Shown: positions 48,545 to 61,862 of the stretch, piece by piece
Layout: each line of letters opens with the position of its first letter
Numbering within the stretch: position 1 is the first letter of the stretch
Assembly: GCA_002914805.1 (NCBI GenBank)
Contig: JXTB01000003.1
Location: 913,516 to 977,515, forward strand
Length of the DNA stretch: 64,000 nt
Direction: 5' to 3'
Source: Parasponia andersonii
Taxonomy: Eukaryota; Streptophyta; Magnoliopsida; Rosales; Cannabaceae
Translations under genes and position numbers: made by a program
Notes under the pieces: model-generated
Database searches by the model: none
Seen by the model: the letters and a program-made list of their open reading frames with translations, nothing else
Told to the model about the DNA's origin: nothing

Positions 48545-48854
48545 CTCTTTGTGTCCCACTTATTTTTTTCTAAATTATTTAGGGAGCTCGTTTTCTCTCA
48601 TTTCAAGAGAAAGAGATTATGTTGTTCTTTTCTTGTAGTTAGAGAAAAGTGAGTTATAATCTCCTTTTCATAGTGAAATTCTTCACAGTCTTGTCCGTAG
48701 ACGTAGCCTAAATTAGATGAACCATGTTAAATCTTTTGTGTGTCTTATCTTTTTCATTTTACTAAAATTTTCTTAACTCATATTTTAGCTATGTATTATC
48801 ATTTCGGCAAAGCTAATCTCCTAACGATGGTACCAGAGTCATTGGTTAGAGTAC

Positions 48855-48945
48855 TGTTCACATATACGGTATTATTCATATATACAATATTGTTTACATA
48901 TACAATATTATTCACGTATACAATACTATTCATATATAGTGAAAT
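48855..48945 (+). repeat. Short tandem repeat in the leader of the Tork-like element
   Basis: Four to five imperfect copies of an 18-20 base unit (ttcacatatacggtatta, ttcatatatacaatattg, ttacatatacaatatta, ttcacgtatacaatacta) lie between the primer binding site and gag. Confidence 0.7.
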
Positions 48946-51521
48946 AGTGTAACTGAATAAATTATAGAGAACAAAAATGGCAGCGAAATTCAATATTAAG
49001 AAATTCAATGGGAGTAATTTCTCTCTGTATAAAATGAAGATAAATGCAATTTTAAGAAAAGATAATTGCCTAGCGGCAGGGGAAAGACTTGATAAGATTA
49101 CTGATGATAAAAAGTGGGACAAGATAGATGACAATGTTGTCGCTAACTTATATCTGGCACTAGCAGATGGAGTTCTGTCAAGCATTGAGGAAAAGAAGTT
49201 AGCTAAGTTAGCTAACTTATGCTCACAAAGTTGTATTAAGCCAAGACACTACACAACAAAATTTTCTTGAAGAAAAGGCTTTACACCCTTTGAATGATAG
49301 AAGTAACAACGATGAGTGACCACATTAACACCTTCAACACTCTATGTTCGTAGCTCATATCAATAGAGCATAAAATAGAGGATAATGAACATGAAAAAAT
49401 TTACTTCAAAGTTTACATGATTCGTATGATCAGCTCATTATTAATGTCACCAGCAATGTTATAACTCTAGTTTTCAATGATCTTATAGCTATTGTTCTCG
49501 AAGAAGAAAATCGACGTAAGAACAAAGAGGATGGATTGACAAGTTCATAACAAGCAGAGGTTTTGAAAATGAGAGGGAGATTAGAGAGTCATGGTAGATC
49601 AAAATCAATAAGTAAGAAGAATATCAAGTATGATCATTATGGCAAAAAGGCGCACGTCAAAATGGAGTGTTGGCAACTCAAGAAGAATGAGGATTCTAGA
49701 GTGAAGGACCCTGAGTCATTAATTGCTCAAGGGAACATTATAAGTACTTCAGATGATAGAGAAATCCTATATAGCAAAGAGCAATATTTTCAAAGGACAG
49801 AAGGCAACTCATTAATATTTGGTTAGTAGATTCAAAAGTAACATGGCACATGACTTCTCACAAAGAGTAGTTTCACACATATGAATCTATCTTTGGAGGA
49901 TCTATGTTCATGGGTAACGATCATGCCTTAGAAGTCACTAGGATTGGCACCATCAAGATGAAGATGTATAATGGTACTATTCACACTATTCAAGAGATGC
50001 GACATGTGAAAGGCCTAAAGAAGAATCTATTGTCTTTGGAATAATTAGATACCTTAGTTGCAAAACTCATATCGAGAATGGGATCATAAAAATCATGAAG
50101 GACATGTTTATAGTAATGAAAACAGAAAAGATCGCAGTGAATTTGTACATGCTTAAAGGAGATGTATTGATGGAAGTAGAAGTATCAGTTGCTTCAACGA
50201 ATTTCGGAGAAGAATCAACGATGATGTGGCGTCATAAGCTCGGTCATATGTTGGAACAAGGCTTGAAGATTCTCTTTGAACGAAGATTACTTCTTGGTCT
50301 TATAAAGGTATCTTTACCCTTTAATAAGCATTGTGTCATAAGAAAATAACATAGATTAAAATTTACCATATCCAGATTTATAAGTAAGAAAGTTCTAGAC
50401 TTGTTCACTCTGATGTTTGGTAAGCACCAGTGATGCCCCTAAGAAGAGCTAGATATTTTGTATATTTTGTTGATGACTATTCCAGAAGATATTGGGTGTA
50501 TCCTATCAAGAGAAAGACAGATGTGTTTTGAGTCTTCAAAATATTCAAAAGCATAGGTGGAGCTTGAATCTAAAGAGAAGATCAAGTATTTGAAGACGGA
50601 CAATAGAGGAGAATATACAAGCGATAAGTTTGATAATTTTTATCAACAAGAAGATATCAAGAGGCAGTTTACAGTGACATACACTCCTCATCAAAATGGA
50701 GTGGCAGAGCAGATAAACAAAACCTTATTAGAAAGGACAAGAGCAATGTAAGAGATGTAGGTCTAATTAAAACATTTTGAGCAGAAACAGTCAAAACCGC
50801 CTGTTATGTGATCAATCAATCTCCATTAATAATGATTGATCTGAAGACAATAATAAAGATATGGATCAGTAAGTCAACTGATTACTCTCGCTTACATATA
50901 TTTGGAAGTCATGTGTACATGGTGTATAATACTTAAGAAATCACAAAATTAGATTCAAAGTCCAAAAAGTATGTATTCTTGGGATATGTTGATGAAGTCA
51001 ACGGGTGTCGCTTATGGGATCCTACTGACCATAAGGTTGTCATCAACAAATATGTGATATTTATAGATAATAAACTGCAAGAGAAAGAAGACGATATCAG
51101 ATCAAAAACTACTATAGTTCAAGTAGAAAATAATGTTGAAGATTCATATTCTTCTCAAGCAGTATCGGAGCACGAAGTAGAAAAACCAATCAAGGAAAAG
51201 GCTTCTGAAATCCTCCAGTTAACTCGTGAAAGAAGACCACTGGCATGGCACTCAGATTATGTTAGTGAGAGCAACATTGCATATTGCCCTCTAACAGAGG
51301 ATGAAGAGACAATAACATTCTATAAGGCTACCAAAAGCCCGAATATATCCATATGAATGACAGCAATGCAAGAAGAGATTGAAGTCATTCATAAGAATAG
51401 GACACGGGATCTTGTTTCGCTACCACAAGGAAGGAAAGCCATTGAAAACAATAAGTCTACAAGATCAAGCGTGATAGCAATGATCAAGTGGAGCAAAATC
51501 GTGCGAGATTAATGGTAAAGG

Positions 51522-54500
51522 TGTTGACCAATGTGGCTTTTAATTTTATCTTATTTTGATTATAACAAACATGTGATTTAGTTACTAATAACTGACTTGA
51601 GTTTGTAGTTATGAAGTTGAAAAAGAAATTGATAAAACTCAAGAAATGAAGTTCTCAAGAATAGAGCATCATTGATAAACCTCGAGCATATAGAAGTAAG
51701 GTGGTAGCTAATCAAGAAGCAAAGAACCTTAGAAAACTTACTCTTAAAGAACTTATGGGTTCCTTCATTACCCATAAATCCTTATGAAAGAAACTAATGA
51801 AGATGAAGGAGAAGAAAAGTAAAAGAAAGGAATCGCTCTTTAAGCCACCCTACAAGAAAGTAATGAGGAAGAAGAAGAATTCACCGATAATGAGCTAGAA
51901 AACATTGCCTTACTGACTACAAGGTACAAGAAGTACTTAAATTTCAAAAAGAAGAATTTCAAGAAAAACATCAAAGGTAAAGATTTCCGAGAGAAGAAAA
52001 TGAAGGATGATCCCATCACCTGCTTTGAATGCAAGAAGCTAGGACATATGAAGAACGAATGTCCTTTAAGAAGAAAAATGAAGAAGAATGCAATGAAGGC
52101 CACTTGGAATGATAGTGAAGAAGAAGATTCCAATAGAGAAGAATAAGAAGAAATTGCCAACATATGCTTCTTAGCAATAGAAAATGAGGTAAGCTCACTT
52201 GAACTTAAAAATAAATTTTATAATGTTAGTGATACTAGTAGTGAGTTTAGTAATAGTGATTGTGATTTATCATACGAAAACTTATTGAGTGATTTCAATG
52301 ATTTACACAAAAACTATGAAAAACTCATTTTCAAGAAAAATGGTCTTAAAAAGGAAATTCTTAGTTTGTCAAAAATAGTTGAAAATTTTACCAAAGAAAA
52401 GGAAGTAAAATTGCCTTGTAGTAGTTGTGATATTTTGTCAAAAGAAAACACTTCCTTAAATGACAAGATTGTGAAACAAAAATACCTCAAAAACTATTTT
52501 GTGAAAGCTAGTACAAGTGACACAAAGCACACTTGCACTTATTGCAATCAAGATAGACATACTAGTTTTTCATGATTTGTAAAAAAAAATGCATATTTTG
52601 GTGGAAACTAGCTTGGGTACCAAAAAAATGTAGAACTAACACTCAAGGACCCAAATTAGTATTGGTACCAAAAATCAAAATTTGATTTTTATTTGTAGGT
52701 ACAAAAGAAGAAGAACTTTTGGTCCTTGGATAGTGGTTGCTCTAAACACATGACCGGAGACTACTCCTTGCTCTCATCATTTACAAAAAGAAGTAAAGGA
52801 CATGTCATATTTGGAGACAATGCTAAAGGCAAGATTTTGGGTGTAGGTAATATTGGTACTACATCCTCACCCATTATAGAAAATGTTTTATTTGTTGATA
52901 GTCTTAAATATAATTTGCTTAGTATAAGTCAACTTTGTGATTATAGAGTTATTTTTGAGCCTTCTAAATGCTTGATTGAGGATACTTGTTCAAAAGAAAG
53001 TATTTTTGAAGGGAAAGAAAAGACAATGTTTACACTACTGATATTGAAAAATATTTTAGACAAGATAAATGTTTTTCAGCTTTAAAAGATGATTCTTGGC
53101 TTTGACATAGAAGACTTAGACATGCTAGCATGAATACTATTTCTAAGTTTTTAAAGAAAAACCTTATTAGTAGTTTACCAAGTTTACTTTTTGAAAAAGA
53201 TAACGTGTGTGATGCATGCCAATTTAGAAAATAAGTAAAAAGCTCTTTTAAATCCAAAAACGTCATTACTACTTCTAAACCCTTGCAAATATTTCACATG
53301 GATCTATTTGGACCATCAAGAGTAACTAGTCTTGGTGGAAAACATTATGCCTTTGTGATAGTTGATGATTTTTCAAGATTACCTTGGGTTCTATTTATTG
53401 TTACCTTGAGTTCTATTTATTGCTCATAAAAACGATGTTTTAAATATACTTACTATTTTTTGTAAGAAAGTGCAAAATGAAAAAGACTACACTATCATAT
53501 CTATTGGAAGTGATCATGGTGGTGAGTTTAAAAATGATGAAAAAGAAGCTTTTTGCTATAAAAATAGTTTTGATCATAATTTTTCTGCTCCTAGAACTCT
53601 ACAACAAAATGGAGTTGTAGAAAGAAAGAATAGAACTTTACAAGAAATAGCACAAAACATGCTAAATGAAAATGGCTTGCCAAAATATTTTTGAGCCGAA
53701 GTAGTAAGTACCGCTTGTTATATTATGAATAGAGTTATAATAAGGTCAATCTTAAATAAGAACAAGACACATTATGAGCTTTGGAAATGTAGAAAACCCA
53801 ACATTAGTTATTTAAAAATTTTTGGTTGTAAATATTTTATTTTGAATACTAAAGATAATTTGGGAAAATTTCATTCAAAATCAGATGTTGCTAATTTTCT
53901 TGGATATTCTATTACTAGTAAAGCTTATAGAGTTTTCAACAAAAGAACATTGATAGTAGAAGAATCTATGCATATTGTTTTTGATGAATCTAACACTCTC
54001 TATAAGGGGAGAAATATAGATAAGGATGATGTTGTAGGTTTGGAACAAAGCTTAAATGAATTAAGTGTCAATGAAAGATCAAATGAAGAAGAGGACATCC
54101 AACTACATCAAGACAAAAGTCTTAAGGAAGAAAAATGCAACAATGGTAATATTCTAACTATTCCTCAAGATTTAAAATTTAATCATGCTCATCCTAAAGA
54201 CCAAATACTAGGTGATTCCTTACAAGGTGTCACAACTAGAGTATCACTTAGAAATATTTGCAACAACTTAGCTTTCCTTTCTCAAATTGGACCTAAAAAT
54301 TTTAAAAATTCCAAAAAATATGAATTTTGAATTTTAGCAATGTAAGAGGAGTTAAATCAATTTGAAAGAAGTGATGTATGGGAATTAGTTCCAAGACCTA
54401 GTGATCATTCGGTTAATGGAACAAAGTAGGTCTTTAGAAACAAATTAGATGAGCATGGGGTGATTGTGCGAAACAAGGCTAGATTAGTGGCACAAGATTT

Positions 54501-57500
54501 CAATCAAGAAAAAGGTATCGATTATGAAGAAACCTTTGCACCTGTAGCAAGATTAGAATCCATTAGAATATTCTTAGCATTTGTATACCATAAGAATTTC
54601 ATTCTTTACCAAATAGATGTTAAGAGTACATTTTTAAATGGATATATTTTAGAAGAATTTTATGTAGCCCAACCCCCTAGTTTTCAAAATCATAAGTATC
54701 CGGATCATGTTTATAAATTGAAAAAGGCTTTATATAGTTTAAAACAAGCTTCTAGAGCTTGGTATGATAGATTAAAAAACTTTTTGATTTCAAATAAGTT
54801 TTCAATGGGAAAAATGGATACTACTCTTTTTATTAAGAACAAAGGGGTGGACATGATAATTATGCAAATCTATGTTGACGATATTATAATTGGAGCCACT
54901 GATGTTTATCTAGGTGAAGAATTCTCTAAGTGCATGCATAGTGAATTTGATATGAGTATGATAGAGGAATTGAACTTCTTCCTTGGACTTCAAGTAAAAT
55001 AATCCAAAGAAGAAATCTTCATCAATCAAGCAAAGTACATCAAAGAGGTACTCAATAAGTTTGATCTTGAACATTCAAAACCAATAAAGACACCAATGAG
55101 CTTGTTAATCAAGCTTGACAAAGATGAAAGTGGTAAAATGGTAGATATTATTAAATATCGAGGTATGATCGGAGCCTTACTTTATCTTACCGCTAGTAGA
55201 ACAGATATCATATTTAGTATTTGTCTATATACTAGATATCAATCTAATCCCAAAGAATCTCATCTTAGTGTGGTTAAACATATTTTAAAATATTTATATG
55301 GCACTATGAATATATGATTATGGTATCCTAAAGGCACACACTTTGAAATCTCAAGTTATTAAGATGCGGATTTTGTCAGGTGCAAAACCGATCGAAAGAG
55401 CACAAGTGGTACTTGTCACTTTTTGGGATACTCACTAGTTTCCTAGTTTAGCAAGAAACAAAATTCATTTGCTTTCCACCACCGAAGCTGAGTATATATC
55501 CACAGCTAGTTGTAGTGAACAAATTCTTTTGATAAAATAAATACTTTTAGATTTTGGTATGAAATTTGCACATGTGTCTATTAAATGTGATAACACTAGT
55601 GCTATAAGCTTATCTAAAAATTCGCTAAGCACATTGATATAAGACACCATTTCCTTCGCGATCACATGCAAAACGGTGATGTTTCTCTTGAATTTGTCTC
55701 CATTGAAAAATAATTGGCGGACATTTTTACAAAACCTCTTAGTGAAGAATGATTTTGTATAATTAGAAGAGAACTTGGCTTACTTGATTTTGATGAAATT
55801 TCCTAATTATACTTTGTCATACTTCTCTTTTAATCTTTGTCCCTTCTCATTTTCTTTGACCAAATCTGAAACTCTCAATTGATTCTTTAAAAATATGTAT
55901 TTTCTTTATGTTTTCGCCCAATCTGAAACTTTTCAGAGTTTGGTCGACCAAAACTGATGGCTGTTTTAGACATGCAAAGCTGTGCTGCTTTGCTCATTTT
56001 TAGATTTTAGTCAACCAATTTTAATTTTAGTTGTCGACCAAAACTGTTTGTCACCCGTTTTTCTAAGCCAGACCTGAGACAGTTTTTATGGTCTTTTCTT
56101 TGTTTTTCCTCTCGTCCCTCTTACTCGAAACTCTTATCCCCTGAATGAAAACCCTGACCATTTATCCCATTTGCTTCTAATCTTAATTTCTATGAGTTTT
56201 CACTCCAATTTTTTCAATATTTCATCCTTTCTCACACTAAACCGGTTTTGCTCCTTCCAATGTTGTGATAAATCTGCCTATTCCTTCTCTTTTTCTTGCC
56301 CAAATCCGTGATGTCATTCAAAGCTCGTGTCAACAAGAGGTTAGGGAAGAATTTCATCGGAGAAGAAGATAAAAGGAGATCAAAATCAAGGTTTGACACT
56401 CCTCTTTTCACTAATCCTAGAATTATTGACGATTTCCAAAATAATTTTACTAATAGGGCTTTAGTTAATGGAAGAAGTGTGGATTGGATAGCTATGGAAA
56501 AACTAGTAGGTTGGAGACATATATTTCATAGGATGGGTTAGGTTTCCTTTTCTAGCATTAATGGATTTACTTATCCTAGGTTAGCAAAAGGTTTTTATGC
56601 TACTATGAATCTAAAGAGTGAAGTTCAAAGAATCACTTGTACTCTTAAAGGGAAGGTTATTGATATGAATGTGAGTGATCTTTGTGCTATTCTAGAAATA
56701 CCTAATGAAGGTGGTCATCCAATTGATCTTATGGGAGATTTTGATGAGGTGACAACTTTGAAAAATCTAACTAGGGATGGAAATTATTATCCAAATTGTA
56801 CCGCTAATAATTTGAATGTTCATAATAGACTCCTTCACCACTATATCACCTACAACATTCTTCCTCGTACTGGCCATAGAGAGATAGTCCATCCTCTTGA
56901 TATTTTCCTGATTAACTCTATACTCATAGGGAAAGCTATAAAATTAGGGCATATCCTTATGACCCAAATGAGGGAAGCTAGTTCTAAGAAGACGGAGTGT
57001 CTTCCTTATAGAATGGTATTTACTTGAATTTTTGATCATTTTGAAATTCCTCTTCATGATGAGTCCGTCAAGGAAAAACCAATGTCTCCTTATGATAGAA
57101 TTGTCGTCGAGCGCATGCATTGGTTCTTTAATGAGACCAACGATACTTGGTCATACAAGAGCCCCGAAAAGGCCGGTGATCCTAGTGTACCCATTGAGAC
57201 TCATGATTATGGTGATAATGAGAAAGGTGACCCATCTACTGCTCGTACAACTCCTCCCACGTTTAACTTTGAAGAAGCATTTCAACTTATGAATGCACGC
57301 TTAGACACTCTTATTGTGGACTTTAATGCATTCAAGGAAGATCATGGTAGGCAAATTCAAGCTCTTCAAGACTCTCAATAAGCACAGTTTGATCGCCTCT
57401 TTGAGCACCAACAAGAGATGTGGAACTATATGCATCAAGGACAAAATCCTCCTCCTTTCTAGAGTCTTTCTCTCTTACTTATTTACTTATGATTTGCATG

Positions 57501-57810
57501 TTCTTTTATAATATGTTAGTCTTTTATGGTGTGTTAGTATGTTATTTTTGAACCTTTTTGAACTTTCTTTGTATGTCTTCTTATTATGGATGATGGAACC
57601 TTGTGTGAGGCTTATGTCTATCTTCGAATGTGACATATTATTCTCACTATGCTTATATATGGTATTTCAATTCTTGGTGCTTTCAATTTTTTTTGCTGAT
57701 TTCAAAGGGGGAGAAAATATTCATGATTCTTGTTACTTTATTCAAAAAGTTTGTAAAAGTCTTAAAAACCCAATTTACCCCCCCTTGGATTAGCTATTCT
57801 TAGGACAACA
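51522..57810 (+). mobile_element. Sirevirus-like Ty1/copia element, copy 1 (fossil)
   Basis: Begins TGTTGACCAATGTGG and ends CTTAGGACAACA, flanked by an exact 5-base duplication AAAGG (51517-51521 and 57811-57815). It interrupts the reverse transcriptase of the Tork-like element at its RLMVKG|YA segment. Parts: gag with zinc knuckle CFECKKLGHMKNEC (about 52020) and a coiled coil; protease WLDSGCSKHMTGDYS at about 52720; integrase (about 53090-53700, HNFSAPRTLQQNGVVERKN); reverse transcriptase (about 54340-55000, YSLKQASRAWYDRL, IYVDDIIIG); RNase H (about 55100-55760); an extra ORF (56296-57381); and a polypurine tract aaagggggagaaa at 57704-57716. Its ends match the second copy at 58301. Broken with many breaks. 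Confidence 0.85.
56296..57381 (+). pseudogene. Extra ORF after pol in the Sirevirus-like element (plant transposon protein domain)
   Basis: It lies between RNase H and the polypurine tract, the place where Sireviruses carry an additional, sometimes envelope-like, gene. The frames show a segment with FYATMNLKSEVQRITCTLKG and an Asn/Leu-rich core (NVHNRLLHHYITYNILPRTG). I recognise this style as the putative plant transposon protein family (Pfam PF20167-like, related to Athila ORF1). A C-terminal amphipathic helix follows (NARLDTLIVDFNAFKEDHGR). No signal peptide or transmembrane helix is evident, so an envelope role is not supported. Fossil. Confidence 0.55.
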
Positions 57811-58313
57811 AAAGGGATATGCTTAGAAAGAAGGTTATGACTTTAATGAGATATTTTCACCTGTAGTTCGACTGATAATATTTAGAGTGGTTCTGGCGAT
57901 GCGTGCTACATTTGACCTACATCTAGAGCAGATAGATGTGAAAACTACTTTTCTTCATAGAGAACTTGAAGAAGAAATTTATATAATCCAACTAGAAGGT
58001 TTTGCTGAAACATATAAGGAGAACTTGGTTTGTAGGTTGAACAAATCTCTATACGGTCTTAAACATGCGCCGAGGTGTTGGTATAAGAGATTTGATTTCT
58101 TTATCATAAGCCTTGAGGACAATAGACTCAATTCAGACCACTTCACATACTTAAGGAGGTTTGATGAAGATAGTAACTTCATTATCTTATTGTTGTACAT
58201 GGATGATATGTTGGTAGTGGACCCTAACAAAAGTAGAGTTCAAGAATTGAAGGCATAGTTAGCTAGGAAATTTGATATGAAGGACTTGAGACCAGCAAAT
58301 TGTTGACCTATGT

Positions 58314-58537
58314 TGTAAAAACTCGGATTTTGGGAGGGTAATTTGGACATTTTATCAATTTTTCGGATATAATATTGGGGGAATAATTTGTAAAAGTTTT
58401 ATACAGAATGACTAAATTGCAATTTTGGGGGATAGAATTGATAGAGATTTGAAATTTGGGGACTTATGTGCAATTTTTTTCAAAAATTGCACTATCCTAT
58501 ACAAAACAGGCCACGTGGCCTGTTCCCTTTCATTTTT

Positions 58538-58582
<45 letters not shown>

Positions 58583-58960
58583 ACCGTGACCCATAGGAGG
58601 AACAGCCGCACTGCTCCGGCCATCGTCCAGCCAGCTGACCAGCCGGCATCGACTCACCGTGCCGCCAGGAAACCACGCCGACATCTACATCGTCGGAAAA
58701 GCTTCAAGAGTTGCCATTTCTAATATTTGGCCGCCGGCAATGATTCTGACCTCTGTTCGACCTCCAACTGGTCTCGTTGGATTCTCTCATTGTAAGGATT
58801 ATCAAGGTATATATATATATATATATATCTTAACCCTATAATGCTCGAATCAAAAGTTGCCATTTTTGGAATGTTTGGAGCTTGAGTTGACTTTTTGATT
58901 TGGCCGTTAGATTGTGATTTTGTTGTCATTTTTGGATTGTACTCGGAAAATGGGAAAGTT

Positions 58961-59014
<54 letters not shown>

Positions 59015-59930
59015 CCTATGTTTGGTGACCGGCATAGAAATTGAGATCAGATGGTCGAGATTTATCTCGTTTTGCGTGCCACCGGCCTGGTGTGAGCCCG
59101 TACCCGAATTGGACAAGTTATATATCTAATCTAGCTATTTTGGGTACTAGGAATTTAGTGAAGAGGTCCGTTTGTGGAATTGAAGCTTCGTTGAGAAGTT
59201 GATTTTTTGCAAGAGGACGATTGAGGGCTCGGAATTGGTTCCCGACCCTCTGGGTGATCGTCAATAACACCTTGAGGATTCAATAGCGTGGTATCGCTGT
59301 TCCAGCAAGGTAAGGACTCGATAACCTCTGTTTGATATTCTTTTTGAATAAAACTTATTTTTTGCAACATATGAGAATAAATGTGATTTTTGGTTTTCTT
59401 GAATATATGTGATGGGAATTGATTGTATGATGTATACATATTATATTGCTCTGGGAATTTTCTGAGTGCATGTTATTTTGGGTATATTAAAAATAAGGTT
59501 GTTATGTTACCCGTATTCCTATAAAACCTAGTATGTTGATATATCAAAAAACCCGGGCATAATTATTTTCATACTTCGGTTCTGTATTGCATGTGTCATA
59601 GGATCATACATGAGCACCGTGTTAGCATCGTGGGTTTACAGTGTGGCACTGCATGCCCCACTGTCGGTATAAAATCCGTAAACTCACGCGAGGTTTTGTT
59701 ACTTCTGATTACCTCCCCATTCGGCAGGCATAGGCAATTCAGTTGCCTCTCCAGGTTTGGTAGACGATACATGGGTGTCCCCTCCGGGTCTGGGCTTAGG
59801 TGTCAGGCAGGCTGTTAAGCATACTTAGTACCATCATCCTGGGTTTCCACAAATGAGAGGATGAGAGCTCATGGGTATGGGTTGATTTGTGTCATGTGCA
59901 TATATGAATTGAATGGTTTTGATTACACTG

Positions 59931-59988
<58 letters not shown>

Positions 59989-60563
59989 ATTTCTGGTTTG
60001 GATTATATATATATGGATATTTTAGACTAAACTAACCATGCAGAAATTCTTCATCGCTAAAATGTTTTCGACCGAGGTAATTGCTTTTCCTACTACGCAT
60101 TTTATGCTCACCCCCTTCCTCCCTTTCTCAGGTAGAGTTCAGTGCCACTTGGGAGATCAAGAGGAGTAAGAGGTCATCTTGACTGTAGATCGTTATCTTG
60201 GTAATACTCGGAGTGAAGTCATGGTATTTGGATTGTTTGGTTTTATTTAGCATTGAACCAAGATTACTACACTCTGTCTTTGTCTGTGAACTTATGTATA
60301 CCATTTTGGTATTTGATTTTTGATGTGGATGATGATGATGTTTGGTTTTATATTTAATTTCGCGTTTTTAAATAATTATTCTATCTATGTTTAATGGTGT
60401 ATACGAACTGTGGGAGTGGTTCACGAGATGAAATTTCAATTATTTTATTTAAATGGACTGTTTTATAAAACTAGAGCTTTTGACACTTTTTCAAATAAAT
60501 CAAAGAATTTCTTATCTTGTGAAATTCCTCTTCTGCTACTGGCTTGGGTTTTGGGTCGTGACA
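58314..60563 (+). mobile_element. 2.25-kb solo LTR (probably Ty3/gypsy) nested in an LTR
   Basis: The block begins TGTAAAAACTCGG and ends GGGTCGTGACA, with an exact 5-base duplication TATGT on both sides (58309-58313 and 60564-60568). The host LTR text rejoins across it. No gag or pol lies inside, so it is a solo LTR or a very long-LTR remnant. It contains a CT tract (58541-58581) and three AT tracts (58808-58828, 58962-59012, 59934-59987), and a tatgctcacccccttcctcc phrase near 60102 of the type seen in long gypsy LTRs. Family assignment is tentative; strand is arbitrary. Confidence 0.72.
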
Positions 60564-61862
60564 TATGTGGCTTTCAATTTTGTCTTATTTTAATAATAAC
60601 AAACATGTGATTTAGTTATTAATAACTGTCTTGAGTTTGTAGTTATGAAGTTGAAAAAAAAATTGATAAAACTTAAAAAATGAAATCCTCAAGAATAACG
60701 CATCATCTCGAAGGTTGAAGACGAAAGTGAAGAATTAGGATTCAAGACCAAGTCTGAATAGATTAAAATTTATTTCATAATCTTGTACTTGATTTATTGC
60801 ATTGCACAAAATATTCTCTTTAATATGGCTAAAAAATCTTTCAAATGAATTTTCAAACAAGTCTTCAAAGAATTAGCTAAACTTTAAATTCACTAATTCT
60901 TAATTGTTTAAAAATTAATATCATTTCTAATCTAGCCCAAATATTCTCAAAAGTACTTTTTTTAATGTTAAAAATGATTTGAAAAAGAAAGTTTTAAGAA
61001 CGACCAAAAATTGGTCAAAAGAAACCAAAAATAAGTTTCTGACCAATTTTGATCGACTAGGCTTGGTCGACCAAAATAACGGCAAAAAATGATTGTTAGA
61101 GTTGAATTAACATGTCAGACTCCAACAGCTAGTTTTTTGGTCGACCAAAATTTTGGCAGCAAGTTACCAACAGTGGAAAAACGACTAGTTTTTAAAGATG
61201 CTTTTAGATAGAGCCAAGTTTGATGACTTTGAAAAAAAGAATACGAACCTATATTGGTACCTAATTAGTTTCTAAGTACAAAAAGCTCTCTTTTACTCTA
61301 CTTTAACTTTCAAATCTGTTTAATCCATTTCTAGATCATCATTTGTACATTGTTCTCAAATCACCTAAGCTTATCTTGTTTTATTTCTTTTATAGGTGAT
61401 TTTTTGAGTAAGTGTTCACTTGTATTTTCATAAAAAAATGATTGAGAGGTGAGGTTAGCACAGGAGTCATAAACAACCTGGTATAGATGAGGTTGACATC
61501 AAATTGTAAACAATCCGTTAGGCGTAATAAAGCCGAATTTAAGACTATTGTGAAGGTATGGGTGTGCCTAAGAAGAAATTACTCCGATTGTACAAGGGGC
61601 CGGTCAAGCCCATAATCTTGACCTGATAGAGGAAAACTCTAAGCAAGTTGCAGAGAGCTAGGGATGTAAGCAAACCGTCATGTTTGCCGAACTTCGTAAA
61701 AATAACGTTTGTATCTCTTTATCCCTATCTCTTTAATTTATTTACTATTTTTACTTGCTCCATTAATTATTTGCTCAATCTTGTTGCTCTATTCAAAAAG
61801 TTAGTAATAGCCTTAAAAACTCAATTCACCCCCCTTTTAGGTTAGCTATTCTTGGGATAACA
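60564..61862 (+). repeat. Main part of the 5' LTR of Sirevirus-like copy 2
   Basis: About 1.3 kb. The left end matches the left end of copy 1 at 51530 on (atgtggctttnaatttt, then aacaaacatgtgatttagtta). The right end matches the right end of copy 1 at 57735-57810 (ttattcaaaaagtt, then cccccctt and ttagctattctt). It contains two perfect GGTCGACC palindromes at 61065-61072 and 61139-61146, each followed by aaaa. Confidence 0.8.

Larger units (their letters stand above)
48550..58300 (+). mobile_element. Ty1/copia Tork/Tnt1-like element, split by a younger insertion (fossil)
   Basis: The 5' LTR (about 48550-48826) starts TGTGTCCCACTTA; a primer-binding-site TGGTACCAGAG follows at 48828. Parts: gag starting AAKFNIKKFNGSNFSLYKMK (48977 on), a degenerate zinc knuckle near 49620-49680, a protease trace near 49830, integrase with the catalytic-core text YLKTDNRGEYTS and TPHQNGVAEQ (about 50550-50760), and reverse transcriptase beginning near 51355 and continuing at 57811-58300 (YGLKHAPRCWY, LLLYMDDMLVV). 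The gap is filled by the Sirevirus-like element. Its right part is interrupted at 58300 by a second such element, so its 3' end lies outside the window. Broken with many breaks. Confidence 0.85.

Noticed and set aside
55465-55671. Minus-strand frame across the RNase H region of the Sirevirus-like element
   Set aside because: Shadow of plus-strand pol sequence.
58914-59129. Frames with long IYIYIY runs on both strands
   Set aside because: They come from an AT microsatellite inside the solo LTR.
59591-59818. 75-residue frame with Cys and Gly in the solo LTR
   Set aside because: Lies wholly in LTR sequence and has no recognised domain.
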